Source: Actinomycetes bacterium (GTDB taxonomy: Bacteria; Actinomycetota; Actinomycetes; Actinomycetales; Beutenbergiaceae). Taken from it: DNA of 9,821 nt. The position numbers and the translations under genes are program-made. The notes below the pieces were generated by a model. The model was not told where the DNA came from. It was given only the letters and a program-made list of their open reading frames with translations, and made no database searches. The DNA lies in NCBI GenBank assembly GCA_021793935.1, contig JAJYRV010000052.1:1-9821 (forward strand). The letters are read 5' to 3'. Each line of letters begins with the position of its first letter. The first letter of the stretch is position 1. Of this stretch, positions 5,109 through 9,821 are shown in pieces.

Positions 5109-7769
5109 GTGAGCACCTCTACGCGACCTCGCCTCCTCATCATCGACGGCCACTCGATGGCCTACCGCGCATTTTTCGCCCTCCCCGCCGAAAACTTCGC
5201 CACGAGCACGGGCCAAACCACGAACGCCGTCTACGGCTTCACCTCGATGCTCATCAACCTGCTCCGTGACGAGGAGCCCACGCACATCGCGGTCGCCTTC
5301 GATAAGTCCTCCCAAACCTTCCGCAAGGAGCAGTACCCGGACTACAAGGCCGGCCGGGCCGAGACCCCGGAGGAATTCCGCTCCCAGATCCCGCTCATCA
5401 AACAGGTCCTCGACGCCCTAGCGATCCCGCACCTGGAACTCGACGGGTACGAAGCCGACGACATCATCGCCTCCTGGGCGGCTCAAGCCGAGGCGGAAGG
5501 AGTCCGCACCCTCATTTGTTCCGGGGATCGGGATGCGCTCCAACTCGTCACCGACGACACGACCGTGCTTTATCCGGTCAAGGGAGTCTCCCAACTCGCG
5601 CGGATGGACCCGCAGGCGGTCGTGGAGAAATACGGCGTCGGTCCCGACCGCTACCGGGACCTCGCCGCACTCGTAGGGGAAAGCAGCGACAACCTGCCGG
5701 GCGTGCCCAAGGTCGGACCGAAGACGGCGGCGAAGTGGATCACCGAGTACGAGGGGCTCGAGGGCATCATCGCCCAGGCCGACGTGATCAAAGGGGTCGC
5801 CGGTCAGAATCTGCGCGATCACCTCGACCAGGTCATCTTGAATAAGCAACTCAACGGGCTCGTCAACGACCTCGAGCTCGAGGTCGGGGTCGCCGATACC
5901 GAGCGCCGGGCCTTCACCCGCGAGGACGTCCACGAACTCTTCGACGCCCTAGAATTTCGGGTGTTGCGGGACCGGCTCTTCGCCCTCGGCGGCGAGGACG
6001 TCGAAACTCAAGCGGCGGACGCCCACGAAGTGCAGATCAGCGCCGATCCCCTCGAGGAGTGGCTCGGGGCCCGCGCCGGAAAGCTCCTTGGGGTCTACGT
6101 GGCCGGCGATGTCGCGATGGGAACAGGGAACGCCTGGTCCATCGCAATTTCCGACGGCGACACGGCGATCACCCGCGACCTCGCCACGATCTCGGCGGCG
6201 GAGGAACACGTCCTCGCCGCATGGCTCGCCGACGAAACCGCCCCCAAGGCCTTCCACGAATCGAAGGACGAGTGGCACGCGCTGGACGGGCGGGGCCTGC
6301 CGCTGGCCGGGATCACCTTCGACTCTGCGATCGCTGCCTACCTGTGCCACCCGGACCAGCGGTCCTACACCTTAGAGGACCTGTCCGTGCGGTTCCTGCG
6401 CCGTGAACTCGGCACGGAAACCGCTGGCGGGCAGCAACTGCTCGACCTCGACGGCGGCGCGGGCAACGACCTGGACGCGAGCCGCGCGAGCGCGATCTAT
6501 GGGCTGGTGGAGGTGTTGGACACCGAGCTCACCAAACGCTCCGCGCGGCAACTCCTGAGCGACCTGGAACTTCCCGTCGCCCACGTGCTCGCCGAGATGG
6601 AAAAGGTGGGCATCGCGGCTGACGTCGACCACCTGCATCTCCTCGAACGGGACTTCAACGCCGTCGTCACCGAAGCAGCGGACTCGGCCTACGACGTGAT
6701 CGGCCGGGAAGTGAACCTCTCTTCGCCGAAACAGCTTCAGGAGGTGCTCTTCGATGATCTCGGGATGCCGAAGACCCGGAAAACCAAAACGGGGTACACG
6801 ACGAACGCTGAGGCCCTCGCGGAACTGTTCGTCAAGACGGAGCACCCCTTCCTCGAACACCTGCTCACCCACCGCGACGCGATCAAGCTGCGCCAGACGG
6901 TTGAGGGCCTGCTCCGCTTCGTCGCGCCAGACGGTCGGATCCATACCCGCTACTCCCAGACCGTTGCCGCGACCGGGCGGCTGAGTTCTGCGGACCCGAA
7001 CCTCCAGAACATCCCCATTCGCACCGACGCGGGCATGCGGATCCGGGAGGCCTTCGTCGTCGGGCGCGACTTCGACACCCTCCTCACCGCGGACTACTCC
7101 CAGATCGAGATGCGAATCATGGCGCACATGTCCGGGGACGAAGGACTCATCGAGGCGTTCCGCTCCGGGGAGGATCTGCACTCCTACGTCGGCGGACGCG
7201 TCTTCGGAGTCGATCCGAGCGAAGTGACCGCCCCGATGCGTTCCAAGATCAAGGCCATGAGTTACGGGCTCGCGTACGGCCTGTCCTCGTTCGGGCTGTC
7301 GAAGCAATTGGGCATTTCCACCGGTGAAGCCCGCGACCTCATGGAAGACTACTTCGCCCGCTTCGGTGGGGTGCGTGACTACCTGGAGGAGGTCGTCGAC
7401 CAAGCCCGGGCGACCGGGTACACCGAAACCCTCCTGGGCCGGCGCCGCTACCTGCCCGACCTCACCTCCGATAACCGCCAACGCCGGGAAATGGCGGAGC
7501 GAGCGGCGCTGAACGCCCCCATCCAAGGGTCCGCGGCGGACATCATCAAGGTGGCGATGATCGAAGTGGCCCGGGCCTTCACGAGCGCCGGCCTCTCCTC
7601 GCGGATGCTGCTGCAAGTCCACGACGAACTCGTCGTGGAAGTCGCGACCGGCGAGCGGGAACAGGTGGAATCCATCCTGCGGGAGCACATGGGCGGAGCG
7701 GCCGAGTTGTCCGTCCCCCTCGACGTCTCGGTCGGCGTGGGCGAGAACTGGCGCATCGCGGGCCACTAG
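5109..7769 (+). CDS. polA: DNA polymerase I
   Basis: An 886-residue polymerase for gap filling, repair and Okazaki primer removal. Residues 1 to about 310 are the 5'-3' exonuclease: D13 in IIDGHS, D117/D118 in YEADD, D140/D142 in SGDRD, and the helix-hairpin-helix GVPKVGPKTAAKW. About 320-500 is the 3'-5' exonuclease fold, but it lacks the D-x-E metal-binding motif and the other catalytic carboxylates in usual order, so proofreading is probably absent, as reported for mycobacterial PolA. The polymerase domain has motif A DYSQIEMR (D662), O-helix RSKIKAMSYG (R711, K715, Y719) and motif C QVHDE (D839, E840). Y719 sits where E. coli has Phe762. GTG 5109 is preferred; an earlier in-frame start (4911) would add 66 codons antisense to the thioesterase. 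The META lipoprotein follows after 13 nt. Confidence 0.97.
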   Translation: MSTSTRPRLLIIDGHSMAYRAFFALPAENFATSTGQTTNAVYGFTSMLINLLRDEEPTHIAVAFDKSSQTFRKEQYPDYKAGRAETPEEFRSQIPLIKQVLDALAIPHLELDGYEADDIIASWAAQAEAEGVRTLICSGDRDALQLVTDDTTVLYPVKGVSQLARMDPQAVVEKYGVGPDRYRDLAALVGESSDNLPGVPKVGPKTAAKWITEYEGLEGIIAQADVIKGVAGQNLRDHLDQVILNKQLNGLVNDLELEVGVADTERRAFTREDVHELFDALEFRVLRDRLFALGGEDVETQAADAHEVQISADPLEEWLGARAGKLLGVYVAGDVAMGTGNAWSIAISDGDTAITRDLATISAAEEHVLAAWLADETAPKAFHESKDEWHALDGRGLPLAGITFDSAIAAYLCHPDQRSYTLEDLSVRFLRRELGTETAGGQQLLDLDGGAGNDLDASRASAIYGLVEVLDTELTKRSARQLLSDLELPVAHVLAEMEKVGIAADVDHLHLLERDFNAVVTEAADSAYDVIGREVNLSSPKQLQEVLFDDLGMPKTRKTKTGYTTNAEALAELFVKTEHPFLEHLLTHRDAIKLRQTVEGLLRFVAPDGRIHTRYSQTVAATGRLSSADPNLQNIPIRTDAGMRIREAFVVGRDFDTLLTADYSQIEMRIMAHMSGDEGLIEAFRSGEDLHSYVGGRVFGVDPSEVTAPMRSKIKAMSYGLAYGLSSFGLSKQLGISTGEARDLMEDYFARFGGVRDYLEEVVDQARATGYTETLLGRRRYLPDLTSDNRQRREMAERAALNAPIQGSAADIIKVAMIEVARAFTSAGLSSRMLLQVHDELVVEVATGEREQVESILREHMGGAAELSVPLDVSVGVGENWRIAGH

Positions 7770-7782
7770 AGAAAGGGGAAGC

Positions 7783-8517
7783 ATGGGAACCAAACGCCTT
7801 CTACCGGCGCTACTTCTGCCCGTGCTGCTCGGATGTAGCGCGAACGCGGGGGGCGTGGATGTCGATGGTGAGACCTTCTCGGGCACGGAGGTCACGGGGT
7901 ACGAGCTCGCGCCCGACACGCAGATCTCACTGACCTTCAGCGGCGAGCAGGTCAGCGCCGAGGCGGGTTGTAACACCCTCTTCGGGCAGGGCAGTTGGGA
8001 GGGTTCAGAACTCCACGTCGAGGAGCTCGCGAGCACGGAAATGGGGTGTGAGGCCGCGCTCCACGAGCAGGATGAGTGGCTCGCGGGCTTCCTGCAATCT
8101 ACTCCGGTGGCGTCCCTGGAGGGCGCTACGCTCACGCTTACCAGCGGCGATGACTCCCTCACCCTCACCCGGGAGGAAGATGCCGAACTGGAGGGGACCC
8201 GCTGGCGCCTGGACGGGTTGGAACGAAACGAAGCGATCTCCTCCATCCCCCAGGGCGTGGAGGCGTCGCTGAAAATCAACGACGGTCAAGCGGAGATCGA
8301 CTTCGGCTGCAATACCGGCGGGGGCGAGGTCACCGTCACCGAGGGCCAACTGGAGTTCGGGGAGCTCATCAGGACGCTGAAGGGGTGCGAGGAGGACGCC
8401 ACGGAGGTGGAGACGCAGATGTTGAGTGTCCTGCAGGGGACCGTCGACTACGAGATTGACCGGTCCCAGCTCCGGATCGGATCCGGCGACGAACGCCTCC
8501 ACTTCATCGCGGAGTAG
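7783..8517 (+). CDS. Lipoprotein with two META (HslJ-like) domains
   Basis: A 244-residue secreted lipoprotein. The N-terminus has KR, a hydrophobic core and lipobox LLGC, with C18 as the lipidated residue, so it is anchored on the outer face of the membrane. Two META domains follow, at about 30-130 and 135-244. Each has a GCNT motif and a later GCE motif: C63/C89 in the first, C176/C202 in the second, both 26 residues apart, suggesting internal duplication and one disulfide per domain. META/HslJ proteins are linked to envelope stress or heat-shock in other bacteria; no direct function can be read here. Many Asp and Glu residues make it acidic. AAAGGGGA at 7772-7779 serves as ribosome binding site before ATG 7783. 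It is probably co-transcribed with polA. Confidence 0.85.
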   Translation: MGTKRLLPALLLPVLLGCSANAGGVDVDGETFSGTEVTGYELAPDTQISLTFSGEQVSAEAGCNTLFGQGSWEGSELHVEELASTEMGCEAALHEQDEWLAGFLQSTPVASLEGATLTLTSGDDSLTLTREEDAELEGTRWRLDGLERNEAISSIPQGVEASLKINDGQAEIDFGCNTGGGEVTVTEGQLEFGELIRTLKGCEEDATEVETQMLSVLQGTVDYEIDRSQLRIGSGDERLHFIAE

Positions 8518-8524
8518 CTCACCG

Positions 8525-8547
8525 CGCCGGGAGCCTCACTCCCGGCG
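8525..8547. terminator. Bidirectional hairpin between META lipoprotein and methyltransferase
   Basis: CGCCGGGAG (8525-8533) and CTCCCGGCG (8539-8547) form a perfect 9-bp GC-rich stem with a 5-nt loop. The methyltransferase stop codon (8538-8536) is inside the loop. There is no T-tract on either side. The location at a converging pair supports a terminator for both strands. Confidence 0.75.
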
Positions 8548-9363
8548 GGCTTGAATGATCAACGTTCCGGGCAGGTACTTCCCCCGTTCGGGGCCCCAAC
8601 CGCCCCATACGTGAGGGTTGCCCGGGCTCCATTCCGGTTCGATCATCGCGGTGATGACGAACCCGGCGGAGGTGACCTCGGCGACGTGATCACCGAGCGT
8701 GCGGTGGAACTCCGCGTACGTGCCACTGGGGGACCGCTCCGCGTAGGGGGTGCGATCGAAGTAGGAGCGGTTCGCGGTGAGGCTGGTGGGATCATCCGGG
8801 AACGCCCACCGAAGCGGATGTGTCGTCGCGAACGTCCACCAGCCCCCTGGCCGCAACACCCGATGCACTTCGCGGTGAACCTCCTGGGCATCCTTGACGA
8901 ATGGGATCGCGCCGAACGCCGTGAACACCTGATCGAAACAGCCGTCGTCGAAGGGCAGCGCGCGTGCGTCAGCGACGAGGAGGGGCATCGTGATCCCCGT
9001 GGCGGCGTTCAACCTCTTCGCCGCCGTGATCATCCCCGGAGCGAGGTCGGTAGCCGTGACGCGCACCCCCTCACGGGTGAGCCACCGGGAACACTGCGCT
9101 GCGCCCGCGCCGACTTCGAGCAGGTGCTGGTGGCGCAATCGGGGGAGCGGGCCCAGCAGCTCCGCCTCGCTCTCCAGCAACCCTTCCGGGCACCACCGAA
9201 ATTGCGTATCGCCGAGGAATTCCCCGTACTCAGCGAGGTAGTCGCGCGCGCCCTGGCTCCAATACGCCGCGTTGCCGGCGACGGCGTCCTCGCCGTCAAC
9301 CGGGAAGTACCCGGCCGCAGTAGGAGAGAAAGGGGGAGGGGGCTCGCCAGGACTGGAATGCAC
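8536..9363 (-). CDS. Class I SAM-dependent methyltransferase
   Basis: A 275-residue cytoplasmic methyltransferase. SAM-binding motif I is LLEVGAGAAQ (81-90), the acidic residue at the end of the second strand is D106 (TATDLAPGM), then D132 in VADARALPF, and the motif IV-like strand FDQVFTAF at 143-150; LRPGGWW (170-176) is the usual post-motif element. N-terminal residues 31-60 (NAAYWSQGARDYLAEYGEFL) and the C-terminal part containing WSPGNPHVWGGWGPERGKYLPG are conserved outside the core, as I recall from methyltransferases between polA and rpsA in other Actinobacteria. The substrate is unknown. The start is GTG 9363; it has a Pro-rich first 15 residues and a weak ribosome binding site, so a start some codons further in is possible. 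It diverges from rpsA. Confidence 0.88.
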   Translation of the reverse strand: MHSSPGEPPPPFSPTAAGYFPVDGEDAVAGNAAYWSQGARDYLAEYGEFLGDTQFRWCPEGLLESEAELLGPLPRLRHQHLLEVGAGAAQCSRWLTREGVRVTATDLAPGMITAAKRLNAATGITMPLLVADARALPFDDGCFDQVFTAFGAIPFVKDAQEVHREVHRVLRPGGWWTFATTHPLRWAFPDDPTSLTANRSYFDRTPYAERSPSGTYAEFHRTLGDHVAEVTSAGFVITAMIEPEWSPGNPHVWGGWGPERGKYLPGTLIIQARRE

Positions 9364-9446
9364 GGTCCCAGCCTGCCACAGGAGCGGATTTCAAGAAAAC
9401 GTGTCCGAACACACACAAATGCCGGGAGCGGCGGCAATGCGGGCCG

Positions 9447-9476
9447 TTGCCGTGCTTGCCCGACCTCCGATAGACT
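9447..9476 (+). promoter_or_regulatory. SigA-type promoter of rpsA
   Basis: TTGCCG (9447-9452) and TAGACT (9471-9476) are separated by 18 nt, a good match to the principal sigma factor consensus. Transcription should start near 9483, giving an untranslated leader of about 97 nt before the TTG start. Confidence 0.7.
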
Positions 9477-9502
9477 GGGGTGCGGTTGATCGCCTTTCGC
9501 GT

Positions 9503-9517
9503 GCCCAATTCGTGGGC
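9503..9517 (+). promoter_or_regulatory. Hairpin in the rpsA leader
   Basis: GCCCA (9503-9507) pairs with TGGGC (9513-9517) around a 5-nt loop, early in the predicted rpsA leader. A role in autoregulation by S1 or in early termination is possible but not shown. Confidence 0.4.
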
Positions 9518-9535
9518 GGCCCTGGCGGTTCGATC

Positions 9536-9556
9536 ATGTCCCTATCCGCACGATAA
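9536..9556 (+). other. Possible leader peptide ORF (6 codons) upstream of rpsA
   Basis: ATG at 9536 encodes MSLSAR and stops at TAA 9554-9556, in the same frame as rpsA, 24 nt before its start. A GGCGG at 9524-9528 lies 7 nt upstream as a weak ribosome binding site. A short ORF like this can easily arise by chance. Confidence 0.25.
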
Positions 9557-9580
9557 TTTGTCCACATCGGAGTTTATCTC

Positions 9581-9821
9581 TTGAGTATCACCGCCCAGCA
9601 GGCGAATGCCCCTCAGGTCGCCGTTAACGACATCGGCTCGGAAGAGGAATTCCTCGCCGCCGTTGACGAGACCATCAAATATTTCAACGATGGCGACATC
9701 GTTGAAGGCACCATCGTAAAGGTGGACCGCGACGAAGTCCTCCTCGATATCGGTTACAAGACCGAAGGTGTCATCCTTTCCCGTGAACTTTCCATCAAGC
9801 ACGATGTCGATCCTGATGAGG
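9581..9821 (+). CDS. rpsA: 30S ribosomal protein S1 (5' part, cut by right edge)
   Basis: The first 80 residues of ribosomal protein S1, which binds mRNA on the small subunit. The N-terminal segment VNDIGSEEEFLAAVDETIKY and the first S1 domain from about residue 38 (GDIVEGTIVKVDRDEVLLDI, then GYKTEGVILSREL) are typical of actinobacterial RpsA. The frame is open at the right edge. TTG 9581 is the only usable start after an in-frame TAA at 9554; GGAG at 9569-9572 lies 8 nt upstream. The SigA-type promoter and long leader fit strong, regulated expression. Confidence 0.97.
   Translation, partial: MSITAQQANAPQVAVNDIGSEEEFLAAVDETIKYFNDGDIVEGTIVKVDRDEVLLDIGYKTEGVILSRELSIKHDVDPDE

Noticed and set aside
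6372..8279. Very long minus-strand open frame (635 codons)
   Set aside because: It is the antisense shadow of polA and the META lipoprotein; its translation is low-complexity and rich in Ser, Arg, Val and Gly, typical of GC-rich mirror frames.
9401..9412. GTGTCCGAACAC as a LexA (SOS) box upstream of the methyltransferase
   Set aside because: The 4-bp arms do not match the actinobacterial consensus CGAAC-N4-GTTCG; only one half-site CGAAC is present.
8551..9489. Long plus-strand open frame opposite the methyltransferase
   Set aside because: The minus-strand methyltransferase has clear SAM-binding motifs; the plus frame shows no domain.

Overview
The window is GC-rich and uses GTG and TTG start codons freely. 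Its gene order, an ANTAR regulator of the PdtaR/Rv1626 type, then polA, then rpsA, is the conserved arrangement of Actinobacteria. Short intergenic gaps, strong GC preference at third codon positions, and the pattern of an MshA-like glycosyltransferase plus divergent thioesterase/polA suggest a member of the Micrococcales. A family such as Dermabacteraceae is possible, but I cannot fix the genus from the sequence alone. It reads as ordinary chromosomal core, not a mobile or defence island.

Layout. Positions 1-382 carry no convincing gene, but they hold helically phased short direct repeats beside a tRNA. At 383-459 (minus) is a tRNA-Leu(CAA) with an unusually short variable arm. It diverges from pdtaR (517-1191, plus), which is followed by a GNAT acetyltransferase (1236-1811), an AzlC/AzlD branched-chain amino acid exporter pair (1848-2552, 2545-2877), a possible 59-codon small ORF (2883-3062), a GT4 glycosyltransferase of MshA type (3073-4308) and a small single-span membrane protein (4353-4634). 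A hotdog thioesterase (4641-5090, minus) converges on that small gene across a hairpin and diverges from polA (5109-7769, plus) over an 18-bp gap. A lipoprotein with two META domains (7783-8517) lies just behind polA. It converges, across a second hairpin, on a SAM-dependent methyltransferase (8536-9363, minus). The methyltransferase diverges from rpsA (9581 to the right edge, partial), which has a clear SigA-type promoter and a leader of about 100 nt.

How the genes fit together. PdtaR is a response regulator with an RNA-binding ANTAR output domain. PolA fills gaps and removes primers, and its proofreading site appears lost, as in relatives. RpsA is ribosomal protein S1. The azlCD pair exports branched-chain amino acids or similar substrates. 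The remaining genes are neighbours without an evident shared pathway.

The observations most worth following are these: three genes (pdtaR, the glycosyltransferase, polA) have a TANNNT box exactly 7 nt before the start codon, the signature of leaderless transcription; a tRNA-Leu has a class I variable loop; phased repeats lie beside that tRNA; and hairpins sit on the stop codons at both convergent junctions. I found no CRISPR array, insertion sequence or recognisable novel multi-gene system.
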